From JAYFRE01 sp034926235 (lineage in GTDB: Bacteria > Pseudomonadota > Alphaproteobacteria > Rhodospirillales > Magnetospirillaceae), in assembly GCA_034926235.1 (NCBI GenBank), contig JAYFRE010000006.1, forward strand, positions 1 to 39,676: a DNA stretch of 39,676 nt, read 5' to 3'. Within the stretch, counting starts at the first letter, position 1, and each line of letters opens with the position of its first letter. The notes beneath the pieces were generated by a model. It was not told where the DNA came from. It saw nothing but the letters and a program-made list of their open reading frames with translations, and did not search any database. Both the position numbers and the translations under genes were made by a program. This document shows positions 7,595-16,007 of this stretch, one piece after another.

Positions 7595-8428
7595 ATGATC
7601 GGAACCTTTACCGCCGCCTGCCTGCAGGTCAATGCGGGCGAGGACATGATGGAGAATGTCCGGGTGGCTGCGGATTTGACCCGCGCCGCCCGGTCGGTCG
7701 GGGCCGATCTGGTCTTGATGCCCGAGAACGTCGCCATGATGGCGAAGGACCGGGCCGATATGATCGCCAGGGCCGAGCCCGAGGAAACGCATCGGGCTCT
7801 CGCCGCTTTCCGTGCGCTGGCGCAGGAAACCGGGGCCTGGCTGCATTGCGGGTCGTTGGCGGTGCGTCTGGCGGGCGGGCTTTTGGCCAACCGCACCTAT
7901 CTTCTGGACGGAACCGGCGCGGTCCGGGCCGTCTATGACAAGATTCACATGTTCGACGTCGATCTCGGCGCGGGTGAAAGTTACCGGGAATCTGAAACCT
8001 TCCTGCCGGGAAACCATGCCGTCCTGGCCTCGACGCCCTGGGGCGGGCTGGGTTTGTCGATCTGCTATGATCTGCGCTTTCCCATGCTTTATCGCCGTCT
8101 CGCCCAGGCGGGGGCGTCCTTTCTGGCCGTTCCGGCGGCTTTTACCGAAACCACGGGCCGCGCTCATTGGCATGTGCTGCTGCGGGCGCGGGCGATCGAA
8201 AATGGCTGCTACGTCTTCGCGCCGGCCCAGTGCGGTGAACATGCCGGCGGGCGGCGGACTTTCGGCCATGCGCTGATCATAGCGCCCTGGGGCGAGGTGC
8301 TGGCCGATGCCGGCGAAGGGCCCGGCTTCATCACCGCCAAGATCGATCCGGCACAGGTGGCGCGAGCGCGCGGGCGGGTGCCGTCTTTCGCCCATGATCG
8401 GCCCTTTACGCTGGACGCGGCTAAATGA
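7595..8428 (+). CDS. Nitrilase-superfamily amidase (Nit1/Nit2-like)
   Basis: 277-aa carbon-nitrogen hydrolase with the full catalytic triad: Glu44 (LMPENV), Lys116 (YDKIHMFDV) and Cys157 (LSICYDLRFP). The DKIHMFDVD and CYDLRFP signatures put it in the Nit1/Nit2 branch, whose members repair deaminated glutathione (Nit1/YbeM) or hydrolyse omega-amides of keto acids (Nit2). Starting one base after grxC, it is genetically tied to a glutathione-using protein, which favours the deaminated-glutathione amidase role; this is inference. Cytoplasmic, no signal peptide. Confidence 0.93.
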   Translation: MIGTFTAACLQVNAGEDMMENVRVAADLTRAARSVGADLVLMPENVAMMAKDRADMIARAEPEETHRALAAFRALAQETGAWLHCGSLAVRLAGGLLANRTYLLDGTGAVRAVYDKIHMFDVDLGAGESYRESETFLPGNHAVLASTPWGGLGLSICYDLRFPMLYRRLAQAGASFLAVPAAFTETTGRAHWHVLLRARAIENGCYVFAPAQCGEHAGGRRTFGHALIIAPWGEVLADAGEGPGFITAKIDPAQVARARGRVPSFAHDRPFTLDAAK

Positions 8429-8496
8429 GGATTCAAAACCCGCCTTCCAGGCGCTACAGTACGGCGGGAACGATCCTGTCATAAGGAAGAGCGCGG

Positions 8497-8934
8497 GTGA
8501 TTCTGTTCAACCTTGTCTGTTCGTCGGACCATTCGTTTGAATGCTGGTTCCGGGACGGCGCGGCCTGCGAATCCCAGATCGCGGCGGGCGAGGTGGCCTG
8601 TCCGGTCTGCGGCGACAGCCTGGTGCGCAAGGCGCCGATGGCTCCGCATATCGCGCGGGGCGGGGTCCGGCGTGCGGAGACGGAAAAGACCGAAACGGAC
8701 GGCGACATTTCTGCGAAGGAACTGCGTCAGGCGCTGGAGGTGCTGCGCCGGCATGTCGAGGATAATGCCGATTATGTCGGCCCCCAATTCGCCGAGGAAG
8801 CCCGCCGGATGCATTATGGCGAAACCGGGGAACGCCCTATCTATGGCGAGGCGTCGCCCGAACAGACCAACGCGCTGCGGGACGAAGGAATCGAGACCGT
8901 CGCCATTCCCTGGCTGCCGCGTCAGGATTCTTGA
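8497..8934 (+). CDS. DUF1178 family protein
   Basis: 145-aa protein of unknown function. The N-terminus (MILFNLVCSSDHSFECWF) and the CPVCG knuckle (about 35-39) with the earlier Cys/His residues suggest a small metal-binding head; the C-terminal half (LRQALEVLRRHVEDNADYVGPQFAEEARRMHYGE) is helical and conserved in the family. GTG start at 8497 with AAGGAAG about 8 bases upstream. Found mostly in alpha- and betaproteobacteria, often after grxC and a nitrilase gene, as here. No function is proposed. A small hairpin (CCGGG/CCCGG, 8936-8948) follows the stop. Confidence 0.9.
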   Translation: MILFNLVCSSDHSFECWFRDGAACESQIAAGEVACPVCGDSLVRKAPMAPHIARGGVRRAETEKTETDGDISAKELRQALEVLRRHVEDNADYVGPQFAEEARRMHYGETGERPIYGEASPEQTNALRDEGIETVAIPWLPRQDS

Positions 8935-9012
8935 TCCGGGACCCCCGGTTCTGTTTTCTTGAAAAAAAGTTTACCCGACGGCGGTTCCCGCCGGTGGGGA
9001 AGCCTTAACCAC

Positions 9013-9040
9013 TGGACGATTCCACAAGATGTGGTATAGC
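9013..9040 (+). promoter_or_regulatory. Candidate promoter upstream of yebC
   Basis: TGGACG (9013-9018), 16-base spacer, TATAGC (9035-9040); 4/6 and 4/6 to the sigma70 consensus. It lies 36 bases before the yebC ATG in the 141-base gap after the DUF1178 gene and could also drive ruvCAB. Confidence 0.3.
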
Positions 9041-9075
9041 CAGCGCAACGTTCTGCAATAGGTTTTTTTAAAAGC

Positions 9076-9825
9076 ATGGCCGGACATTCCCAATTCAAAA
9101 ACATCATGCACCGCAAGGGCGCGCAGGATGCCAAGCGCGCCAAGGTGTTCACCAAGCTGATCCGCGAGTTGACGGTCTCGGCGAAGACAGGGCTGCCTGA
9201 TCCCGCGTTCAACCCGCGCCTCAGGGCTGCGATCGCCGCCGCGCGTGAAGCCAACATGCCCAAGGACACGATCGAGCGTGCGATCAAGCGCGGTTCGGGC
9301 GGCGCGGACGCGAATTACGAGGAAGTCCGCTATGAAGGTTATGGCCCCGGCTCGGTGGCGATGATCGTCGAGGCGCTGACCGACAACCGCAACCGCACCG
9401 CTTCCGAAATCCGGTCGGCCTTTTCCAAGCATGGCGGCAATCTGGGTGAAACCAATTCGGTCAGCTTCATGTTCGACCGCATCGGGCTGATCCATTACCC
9501 GGCCGCCGCAGCCGACGCCGAGACGATGTTCGAGGCGGCGCTGGAGGCGGGCGCTGAAAATGTCGATTCTTCGGAAGAGGGGCACGAAATCACCTGCGCG
9601 CCCGATGACGTCAACACGGTGCGCGAGGCGCTGGAAGCCCGCTTCGGCGCGCCCGGCAGCGCCCGGCTGGACTGGCGTCCCCAGACCACGGTGCCGGTGA
9701 CCGATGAAGCGGCCGCGCAAACTCTGCTCAAGCTTCTGGATGTGCTGGAAGACAATGACGACGTTCAGCGTGTCCAGGCCAATTTCGACATTCCGCAGGA
9801 CGTGATGGAGCGTCTCAGCGCCTGA
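9076..9825 (+). CDS. yebC: YebC/PmpR-family (TACO1) protein
   Basis: 249-aa member of the YebC family, a cytoplasmic protein annotated as a transcriptional regulator and now also linked to ribosome function at difficult peptide motifs. The signature N-terminus MAGHSQFKNIMHRKGAQDAKRAKVFTKL, the YEGYGPGSVAMIVEALTDNRNRT segment and GGNLGETNSVSFMFDR are all present. It sits immediately upstream of ruvC (16 bases), as in many proteobacteria. Ribosome site is poor (a T-rich run then AAAAGC before the ATG). Confidence 0.97.
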   Translation: MAGHSQFKNIMHRKGAQDAKRAKVFTKLIRELTVSAKTGLPDPAFNPRLRAAIAAAREANMPKDTIERAIKRGSGGADANYEEVRYEGYGPGSVAMIVEALTDNRNRTASEIRSAFSKHGGNLGETNSVSFMFDRIGLIHYPAAAADAETMFEAALEAGAENVDSSEEGHEITCAPDDVNTVREALEARFGAPGSARLDWRPQTTVPVTDEAAAQTLLKLLDVLEDNDDVQRVQANFDIPQDVMERLSA

Positions 9826-9841
9826 TGGAGGCGAACGCGCG

Positions 9842-10357
9842 ATGAGACTTCTGGGGCTTGATCCGGGTTTGCGCGTTACGGGATGGGGGGTGATCGACGT
9901 TTCGGGCAACCGTCTCGTCTGGGTCGCCGACGGGGTCGTGCGTTCGACCCCGGACGCGTCTTTGGCCGAACGGTTGGTCGAACTGCATCGGGGCGTGGAT
10001 GAGGTCATCCGCCTGCACACGCCGGAGGAAGCCGCCGTCGAAGAAACTTTCGTCAACCGCAACCCCGCATCGACACTGAAGCTGGGACAGGCGCGCGGCG
10101 CAGTGATCGCCGCCGCCGCGCTGACCGGTCTCAAGGTGTTTGAATACGCCCCGACGCGGGTCAAGCAATCGGTCGTCGGAACGGGGCGCGCCAGCAAGGA
10201 ACAGGTCGGTGCGATGCTGCGTCATCTGCTGGGCGGGGCTGTTTCCGCCGGCGTTTTGACCGGGGGCGATGCTGCCGACGCGCTGGCGGTGGCGATCTGT
10301 CACGCTCATCACCGTTCCACCGCCCAGCACCTTGTCGCCCAAAGGATGCATGCATGA
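9842..10357 (+). CDS. ruvC: Holliday junction resolvase RuvC
   Basis: 171-aa endonuclease that cuts Holliday junctions symmetrically. The catalytic acidic residues are in place: Asp7 in LLGLDPGLRVTGWG, Glu in AAVEETFVNRNPAS, and the C-terminal Asp pair in GGDAADALAVAICHAHH. GGAGG lies about 10 bases upstream of the ATG. Its TGA overlaps the ruvA ATG (ATGA), so ruvC, ruvA and ruvB are translationally chained. Confidence 0.98.
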   Translation: MRLLGLDPGLRVTGWGVIDVSGNRLVWVADGVVRSTPDASLAERLVELHRGVDEVIRLHTPEEAAVEETFVNRNPASTLKLGQARGAVIAAAALTGLKVFEYAPTRVKQSVVGTGRASKEQVGAMLRHLLGGAVSAGVLTGGDAADALAVAICHAHHRSTAQHLVAQRMHA

Positions 10358-10971
10358 TCGCCAAGCTGAAGGGATTGCTCGATTCCCAGGGCGAGGGCTG
10401 GGCGGTGATCGATGTCGGCGGGGTCGGCTATCTTCTGTTTGCCTCTTCGCGCACGCTGGGGCGGCTGCCGCGTCCGGGCGAGGCGGTTTCCCTGCTGGTC
10501 GAAACCCATGTGCGCGAGGATCACATCCATCTTTACGGTTTTGCCGACGCCGCCGAACGCGACTGGTTCCGGCTTTTGCTGACGGTCCAGGGCATCGGAT
10601 CCAAGGTGGCGCTGGCTCTGCTGTCGGCGTTTGCTCCCGACGATCTCGCCCGCGCCATCGCTGCCGGCGACAAGACCATGCTCGCCCGTGCGCAAGGTGT
10701 GGGCGCGCGGCTGGCCGGCCGATTGGCGCAGGAATTGAAGGACAAGGCGGCGGCGCTGTCCTTCCCGGTTTCCGCCCAGGGCGGGGCGGTTCTCGCCGCC
10801 GGCGACGGGCCGCTGCATGATGCGCTGTCGGCGTTGATCAATCTCGGCTATCGGCGCGTCGAGGCTCATGCAGCCCTGCTTGCCGTCCAGGCCGAGTTGG
10901 GCGAGGGCGCACCGACGCCCGCCTTGCTTCGCGCCGCTCTGAAAGAGCTGGGCAAGGAGAGCGGGCGGTGA
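10354..10971 (+). CDS. ruvA: Holliday junction branch migration protein RuvA
   Basis: 205 aa, the junction-binding tetramer that loads RuvB. N-terminal OB-fold (MIAKLKGLLDSQGEGWAVIDVGGVGYLLF, HVREDHIHLYGF), two helix-hairpin-helix motifs (LLTVQGIGSKVALALLS and ARAQGVGARLAGRLAQELKDK), and a C-terminal RuvB-binding domain (ALINLGYRRVEAHAAL). Length is normal. Overlaps ruvC by 4 bases and ruvB by 4 bases. Confidence 0.98.
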   Translation: MIAKLKGLLDSQGEGWAVIDVGGVGYLLFASSRTLGRLPRPGEAVSLLVETHVREDHIHLYGFADAAERDWFRLLLTVQGIGSKVALALLSAFAPDDLARAIAAGDKTMLARAQGVGARLAGRLAQELKDKAAALSFPVSAQGGAVLAAGDGPLHDALSALINLGYRRVEAHAALLAVQAELGEGAPTPALLRAALKELGKESGR

Positions 10972-12026
10972 GCGGGCTTGAGGACGAAAAACGGGTGATC
11001 GGACCGGGCAAAGCCGCAGGCGATGCCGATGCCTCGCTTCGCCCGCTGTCCCTGGACGATTTTACCGGCCAGCGCGAGGTTTGCGCCAATCTGCGCGTCT
11101 TTATCCAGGCCGCGCGGGCGCGGGGCGAGGCGCTGGATCACACGCTGCTGTTCGGTCCGCCGGGGCTGGGTAAGACCACATTGGCGCAGATCGTCGCCCG
11201 CGAATTGGGGGTGGGGTTTCGCGCTACGTCCGGACCGGTCATTGCCCGTGCGGGCGATCTGGCCGCGCTGCTGACCAATCTGGAGCCGCGCGACGTCCTG
11301 TTCATCGACGAAATTCACCGCCTTAATCCTGCCATAGAGGAAGTCCTTTATCCTGCAATGGAGGATTTCCAGCTTGATCTGATCATCGGCGAGGGGCCGG
11401 CGGCCCGGTCGGTGCGGATCGATCTGGCTCCGTTCACCCTGGTCGGCGCGACCACCCGCTCCGGCTTGTTGACAACCCCCTTGCGCGAACGGTTCGGCAT
11501 TCCCTTGCGGTTGGATTTCTATTCCCCCGACGAGCTTAGATCGATTGTCGCGCGCGGCGCGGGCGTCCTGGGCGTGGCGATGACCGCCGATGGGGCGGCC
11601 GAGATCGCCAAGCGGTCACGCGGCACACCGCGCGTTGCCGGCCGGCTTTTGCGCCGGGTGCGCGATTTCGCGGCGGTTGCCGGAACCGCGCCGATCAACC
11701 GCACCGTGGCCGATGCGGCCTTGTCCCGCCTGGGCGTCGATCTGTCCGGGTTGGATGCGATGGACCGGCGTTACTTAAGTTGCATCGCCGATCATTACGG
11801 CGGCGGGCCGGTCGGGGCTGACACGCTAGCCGCTGCCCTGTCCGAACAGCGCGACACGCTGGAGGATGTGATCGAGCCCTATCTGCTGCAACAAGGGCTG
11901 ATCCAGCGCACCCCGCGCGGACGGATGCTGGCCGCGGCCGGGTTCCGCCATCTGGGACTGACTCCGCCGGCCCGCCCGGCTCAATATGATTTTCTGTCCG
12001 GGACGGGGGAGGATGAGGATGTCTGA
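10968..12026 (+). CDS. ruvB: Holliday junction branch migration helicase RuvB
   Basis: 352-aa AAA+ motor of branch migration. Walker A GPPGLGKTT, Walker B DVLFIDEIHRL, sensor 1 TLVGATTRSGLL, arginine-finger region TPLRERFG, and the C-terminal winged helix (GLIQRTPRGRMLAAAGFRHLG). Start is GTG 10968, overlapping the ruvA stop. The last 8 bases overlap the start of the thioesterase gene, joining the ruv genes to the tol-pal cluster in one transcription unit. Confidence 0.98.
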   Translation: MSGLEDEKRVIGPGKAAGDADASLRPLSLDDFTGQREVCANLRVFIQAARARGEALDHTLLFGPPGLGKTTLAQIVARELGVGFRATSGPVIARAGDLAALLTNLEPRDVLFIDEIHRLNPAIEEVLYPAMEDFQLDLIIGEGPAARSVRIDLAPFTLVGATTRSGLLTTPLRERFGIPLRLDFYSPDELRSIVARGAGVLGVAMTADGAAEIAKRSRGTPRVAGRLLRRVRDFAAVAGTAPINRTVADAALSRLGVDLSGLDAMDRRYLSCIADHYGGGPVGADTLAAALSEQRDTLEDVIEPYLLQQGLIQRTPRGRMLAAAGFRHLGLTPPARPAQYDFLSGTGEDEDV

Positions 12027-12465
12027 CATGAACGCCGCCGGAACCATGGCGGGCATCGAGCACAGACTGCCGGCGCGTGTCTATTATGTGGACACCGACG
12101 CGGGCGGCATCGTCTATCACGCGACCTATCTGGCCTTCGCCGAACGCGGGCGAACCGAGATGTTGCGCATGATCGGAGTTGACCTTCTCGCGCTCAAGGA
12201 AGAAAAGCATCTGGTATTTGCGGTCCGGCGGTGCGAGATGGATTTTTTGCGCCCCGCGCGGTTGGACGATCTTCTCGATGTGCGGACAAGAATGCTGGCC
12301 ATGGGCGGGGCCACGCTGGACGTGATTCAGTCGGTTTATCGGCAGGATGAAGAACTGGTGCGGATCAGCGTCCAGCTCGCCTGCATGCGGCTCGACGCCC
12401 GGGCCGTTCGGATTCCCGCCGCCGTGCGCGGCATGTTGCAAGATTATGTGAAAGAGACGGATTAA
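12019..12465 (+). CDS. ybgC: Tol-Pal-associated acyl-CoA thioesterase
   Basis: 148-aa hotdog-fold thioesterase of the YbgC/4-hydroxybenzoyl-CoA type. The active-site stretch VYYVDTDAGGIVYHATYLAFAERGRTE carries the catalytic Asp. Family members hydrolyse acyl-CoAs and associate with acyl-carrier protein at the inner membrane; the exact role in the Tol-Pal system is not settled. I chose ATG 12019 because GGGGGAGG (12005-12012) is 6 bases upstream; ATG 12028 is possible. Overlaps ruvB by 8 bases; tolQ follows after 4 bases. Confidence 0.93.
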   Translation: MSDMNAAGTMAGIEHRLPARVYYVDTDAGGIVYHATYLAFAERGRTEMLRMIGVDLLALKEEKHLVFAVRRCEMDFLRPARLDDLLDVRTRMLAMGGATLDVIQSVYRQDEELVRISVQLACMRLDARAVRIPAAVRGMLQDYVKETD

Positions 12466-12469
12466 CGCC

Positions 12470-13192
12470 ATGGATCCCGTGCAAGCCACAGCTATCAGCG
12501 GTGCGGTTTCGTCCGATCTGTCGATGTGGAGCCTGTTTTGGCAGGCCGACATCATCGTCAAAGCGGTGATGCTGACGCTGGTGATGGCGTCGTTCTGGTG
12601 TTGGGCGATCATCTTCGACAAATGGCTGCGCCTCAAAAGCCTGGTGCGCCGCGCCGATCATTTCGAAGACAGCTTCTGGTCGGGCGGCTCGCTGGAAGAG
12701 CTTTACGACCGGATCGGCCAGCGGCCGCAGGATCCGATGTCATCGGTCTTTGTCGCGGCGATGCGGGAATGGCGGCGTTCGGCCGTCAATGGCCGCGCCG
12801 ACCGCGCCGCGCTGCGTCTTAGCCTGCCCCAGCGCATCGACCGGGTGATGTCGGTGACGATGGAACGCGAGATGGAACAGCTTCAGGCGCGGATGAGCTT
12901 CCTGGCTTCGGTCGGATCGACTGCGCCCTTCATCGGCCTGTTCGGCACGGTGTGGGGCATCATGAACGCCTTTCACAATATCGGCATGACCAAAAACACC
13001 AGCTTGGCCGTGGTCGCGCCCGGCATTGCCGAGGCGCTGTTCGCCACCGCGCTGGGACTGGTCGCGGCCATTCCGGCGGTGCTGGCCTATAACAAGTTGT
13101 CGGGCGATATCGACCGCTATTCGATGCGTCTTGAAGCCTTTGCGGGCGAATTCGGCGCTATCCTGTCGCGCCAACTCGAGGAAAAGGCTTAA
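12470..13192 (+). CDS. tolQ: Tol-Pal system proton channel subunit TolQ
   Basis: 240-aa MotA/TolQ/ExbB-type inner-membrane protein. Three hydrophobic segments are visible: around 24-50 (ADIIVKAVMLTLVMASFWCW), around 140-165 (FLASVGSTAPFIGLFGTVWGIM) and around 180-205 (VAPGIAEALFATALGLVAAIPAVLAY). With TolR it forms the proton-driven stator that energises TolA during cell constriction. The conserved STAPFIGLFGTVWGI is complete. Confidence 0.97.
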   Translation: MDPVQATAISGAVSSDLSMWSLFWQADIIVKAVMLTLVMASFWCWAIIFDKWLRLKSLVRRADHFEDSFWSGGSLEELYDRIGQRPQDPMSSVFVAAMREWRRSAVNGRADRAALRLSLPQRIDRVMSVTMEREMEQLQARMSFLASVGSTAPFIGLFGTVWGIMNAFHNIGMTKNTSLAVVAPGIAEALFATALGLVAAIPAVLAYNKLSGDIDRYSMRLEAFAGEFGAILSRQLEEKA

Positions 13193-13197
13193 AGGTC

Positions 13198-13671
13198 ATG
13201 GCTGGCGGCTATATGAGCGGCGGCAAGACGGGGCGGCGCGGCGCGCGGCGCGGCGGACGGCCGATGTCGGACATCAACATCACGCCGATGGTCGATGTGA
13301 TGCTGGTGCTGCTGGTCATCTTCATGGTCACGGCGCCGCTTTTGACCGCCGGTGTGCCGCTGGATCTGCCCAAGACCAACGCCGCGGCGCTCAAAGGCGA
13401 CGACAAGCCCCTGTCGATCTCGGTCAAGGCCGACGGTTCGCTGTGGCTGCAGGAAACCCAACTGACCCTGGACGAATTGGTGCCCCGTTTGCGCGCCGTC
13501 ACCGCAGCCAAGCCGGACACCACCATCTTCGTCCGTGGCGATACCAGCGTGAACTATGGCCGCATGGCCGAGGTTCTGTCCCATTTGTCGCAAGCCGGTT
13601 TCCCCAAACTGTCGCTGGTCACCCAGCCCGGGGGCGGCGCGTCGGGCGACAAGCGCAAAGGCGCACGGTGA
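13198..13671 (+). CDS. tolR: Tol-Pal system stator protein TolR
   Basis: 157-aa ExbD/TolR protein. The single transmembrane helix begins at MSDINITPMVDVMLVLLVIFMVTAPLL and contains the proton-carrying Asp of MVDVML. A periplasmic domain follows, ending in MAEVLSHLSQAGFPKLSLVT. The N-terminal cytoplasmic tail is rich in Gly and Arg (GGKTGRRGARRGGRP). Five bases separate it from tolQ, and tolA begins immediately after its TGA. Confidence 0.96.
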   Translation: MAGGYMSGGKTGRRGARRGGRPMSDINITPMVDVMLVLLVIFMVTAPLLTAGVPLDLPKTNAAALKGDDKPLSISVKADGSLWLQETQLTLDELVPRLRAVTAAKPDTTIFVRGDTSVNYGRMAEVLSHLSQAGFPKLSLVTQPGGGASGDKRKGAR

Positions 13672-14625
13672 GTGGCGATGAACGCGTTTCAGGGCGGTGG
13701 ACGGCGCATCGGGCGCGGCGTGTCTCCGGGCGTTCTCTATTCGGCCGCTTTGCACATCCTGGTGGTGATCTTCGCGCTGTTCGGCCTGCCTCATCTGCTG
13801 CCGCCGCCGGTCGAGACCGAGCTGGCGGTGCCGATCGAACTGGCCAAGCTGGGCGACATCACGTCTCCGCCGCCGCCCAGCACGCCCAAGCCCGAACCGA
13901 AACCGGAACCGCCGAAACCGGACCCTCAGCCCGCACCGCCCGCACCGGCTCCGCCGCCGCCGAAACCGGACACGCCGGCCCCGCCGCCGCCCGAGCCCGC
14001 GCCGCCACCGCCGAAGCCGGAACCGAAACCCGAGCCGAAACCGGAACCGAAACCGGAACCGAAACCGGAGCCCACGCCCGAGCCGCCGCCGGTGCCCAAG
14101 CCGAAGCCGCCCGAGCCACCGAAGCCGAAGACGGAAACGAAGCCGGTCGAAAAGCCGAAGCCCAAGGACGACTTCTTGTCGTCGATGGAAACCGCGCTCA
14201 AGGATTTGAACAAGAACAAGCCGCAGACTCAGCCCGCGCCGAAGACGCAATCTTCGGCTGCGGCGGGGCCGCAGAACAACTCGACTTTGTCGAAAAGCTC
14301 GGAACAGCCGACGATGAGCGAGAAGGATTTCCTGCGCGCCCAGATCGAACGCTGCTGGAACTTCGATCCGGGTGCGCGCGGGGCCGGCGATCTGGTCATC
14401 CGCGTGCGCATCATGATCCGGCCCGACGGCACCGTGACCCGTGCTGACCTTGATGTCGATTCGGGCCGCTATGCGAGCGATCCCTATTACCGCGCCGCCG
14501 CCGATTCGGCGCGCCGCGCGCCGCTGGCCTGTTCGCCGTTGCAAATTCCACCTTCTCGTCCGGATTTCTACCGGACGTTCCCTGATATCACGCTCAATTT
14601 CGATCCAAGGAGCCTGATCCGATGA
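13672..14625 (+). CDS. tolA: Cell envelope protein TolA, with a proline/lysine/glutamate-rich rod
   Basis: 317 aa linking the TolQR stator to Pal/TolB. One N-terminal transmembrane helix (about 24-42, SAALHILVVIFALFGLPHLL), then a long PK/PE/PP low-complexity region (about 60-165), a short helical linker ending DDFLSSMETALKDLNKNK, and a TonB-like C-terminal domain (TMSEKDFLRAQIERCW to the end). The rod is TonB-like polyproline rather than the Ala/Lys-rich helix of enteric TolA. Start is GTG 13672 (AAAGG 10 bases upstream) or ATG 13678. Stop overlaps the tolB ATG. Confidence 0.92.
   Translation: MAMNAFQGGGRRIGRGVSPGVLYSAALHILVVIFALFGLPHLLPPPVETELAVPIELAKLGDITSPPPPSTPKPEPKPEPPKPDPQPAPPAPAPPPPKPDTPAPPPPEPAPPPPKPEPKPEPKPEPKPEPKPEPTPEPPPVPKPKPPEPPKPKTETKPVEKPKPKDDFLSSMETALKDLNKNKPQTQPAPKTQSSAAAGPQNNSTLSKSSEQPTMSEKDFLRAQIERCWNFDPGARGAGDLVIRVRIMIRPDGTVTRADLDVDSGRYASDPYYRAAADSARRAPLACSPLQIPPSRPDFYRTFPDITLNFDPRSLIR
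14035..14070 (+). repeat. 12-bp tandem repeat in tolA
   Basis: Three adjoining copies of CCGAAACCGGAA (third copy ends in G), each coding Pro-Lys-Pro-Glu, with degenerate copies on both sides (about 13887-14110). Units of 12 bases keep the frame, so copy-number change would lengthen or shorten the rod in 4-residue steps without breaking the gene. Confidence 0.85.
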
Positions 14626-15953
14626 CCGCAAGACTGCTCCGTTTCATTACCGTCCTGTTCTGGGGCGTGGCCGGGCTGGGCGGATTGGCCCGCGCCGATG
14701 TCGTCATCGACATCAACAAGGCCAATGTCCAGCCATTGCCGATCGCCATCACCAATTTCGTCGCCGCGTCGGACAAGGAGACGCAGGTCGGCCGCGACAT
14801 CGCCGCCGTGGTCTCGGCGGATCTCGAACGGTCGGGCCTGTTCATGCCGATCGACCCCAAGGCCTTTATCCAGACGGCGGCGTCGCTTCAGGTTCAGCCA
14901 CGCTTCGCCGACTGGCGGGCGATCAACGCCCAGGCCCTGGTCCAGGGGCGCGTCGAAAGTACTGCGGACGGCCATTTGCGCGTCGAATTCCGTTTGTGGG
15001 ACGTATTCGCCGAAACCCAGATGGTGGGGCGCGCTTATAACGCGCAGCCTCAGGGCTGGCGGCGTATCGGCCACATGATCGCCGACGCCATCTATAAACG
15101 CGTCACCGGCGAGGAAGGCTATTTCGACACCCAGATCGTCTATATCGCCGAAAGCGGTCCGCTGGAAAAACGGATCAAGCGTCTGGCGATCATGGATCAG
15201 GACGGCGAGAATCACCGCTTGCTGACCGACGGTTCCGATCTGGTGCTGACGCCGCGTTTTTCGCCTAATCAGCGCGAAATCACCTACATGTCCTATTATC
15301 GCGACACGCCGCGCGTTTATGTGCTGCATCTGGACAGCGGCCGGCGCGAAGTCCTGGGCGATTTCCCGGGCATGACCTTCTCGCCGCGCTTCTCGCCCGA
15401 CGGCAACCGGGTCATCATGAGCCTGGCCAGCGGCGGCAACACCAGCATCTATGAATTGGATCTTCGCACCCGGCGCAGTACCCGAATCACCAATAGTGGC
15501 TCAATCGACACCTCGCCCAGCTATTCGCCCGATGGCGCGCGGATCACTTTTAATTCGGATCGGTCGGGAGGGCAGCAAATCTATGTCATGAATGCCGACG
15601 GGTCGAACCAGCAGCGCATCAGTTTCGGCGATGGCCGCTATGCGACTCCGGTATGGTCGCCGCGCGGAGATCTCATTGCTTTCACGAAGATGAAGGGCGG
15701 TGAATTCTTCATAGGTGTCATGCGTCCTGACGGTTCTGGCGAACGATTACTGTCCAAGGGTTATCTCGTCGAAGGCCCGACCTGGGCCCCTAATGGCCGC
15801 GTCTTGGCCTTCGGGCGGCAAACACCCTCGGATTCTCGTGGTCGAGGGGGCTCTTCAAAGCTTTATACGATCGACCTTACGGGTTATAATGAACGCCAGA
15901 TCGTAACCCCTTTGGACGGCTCCGATCCTGCTTGGTCCCCCTTGATTCCATAG
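14622..15953 (+). CDS. tolB: Tol-Pal system periplasmic protein TolB
   Basis: 443 aa with a signal peptide (about 1-26, ending GLARA), an N-terminal alpha/beta domain (DINKANVQPLPIAITNF) and a C-terminal six-bladed beta-propeller with WD40-like PD40 repeats, for example FSPDGNRVIMSLASGG, YSPDGARITFNSDRSG, WSPRGDLIAF. It binds Pal through the propeller and TolA through its N-terminus. ATGA overlap with tolA. A good promoter for pal overlaps its last codons. Confidence 0.97.
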   Translation: MTARLLRFITVLFWGVAGLGGLARADVVIDINKANVQPLPIAITNFVAASDKETQVGRDIAAVVSADLERSGLFMPIDPKAFIQTAASLQVQPRFADWRAINAQALVQGRVESTADGHLRVEFRLWDVFAETQMVGRAYNAQPQGWRRIGHMIADAIYKRVTGEEGYFDTQIVYIAESGPLEKRIKRLAIMDQDGENHRLLTDGSDLVLTPRFSPNQREITYMSYYRDTPRVYVLHLDSGRREVLGDFPGMTFSPRFSPDGNRVIMSLASGGNTSIYELDLRTRRSTRITNSGSIDTSPSYSPDGARITFNSDRSGGQQIYVMNADGSNQQRISFGDGRYATPVWSPRGDLIAFTKMKGGEFFIGVMRPDGSGERLLSKGYLVEGPTWAPNGRVLAFGRQTPSDSRGRGGSSKLYTIDLTGYNERQIVTPLDGSDPAWSPLIP

Positions 15954-15970
15954 GGGATCAAAAGTATATT
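15942..15970 (+). promoter_or_regulatory. Strong candidate sigma70 promoter for pal
   Basis: TTGATT (15942-15947), exactly 17 bases, TATATT (15965-15970): 4/6 and 5/6 to consensus, overlapping the tolB stop (15951-15953). Expected start near 15977, giving a leader of about 138 bases before the pal ATG. Confidence 0.55.
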
Positions 15971-16007
15971 TTGCCTCCGAAAGGGAATTACGCCGGCTGC
16001 GGTAGGT

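Noticed and set aside
13189..14631. 480-aa open frame on the minus strand across tolR and tolA
   Set aside because: Extremely Arg/Gly/Leu-rich mirror of the Pro/Lys/Glu repeat region of tolA; no domain, and the plus-strand genes are certain.
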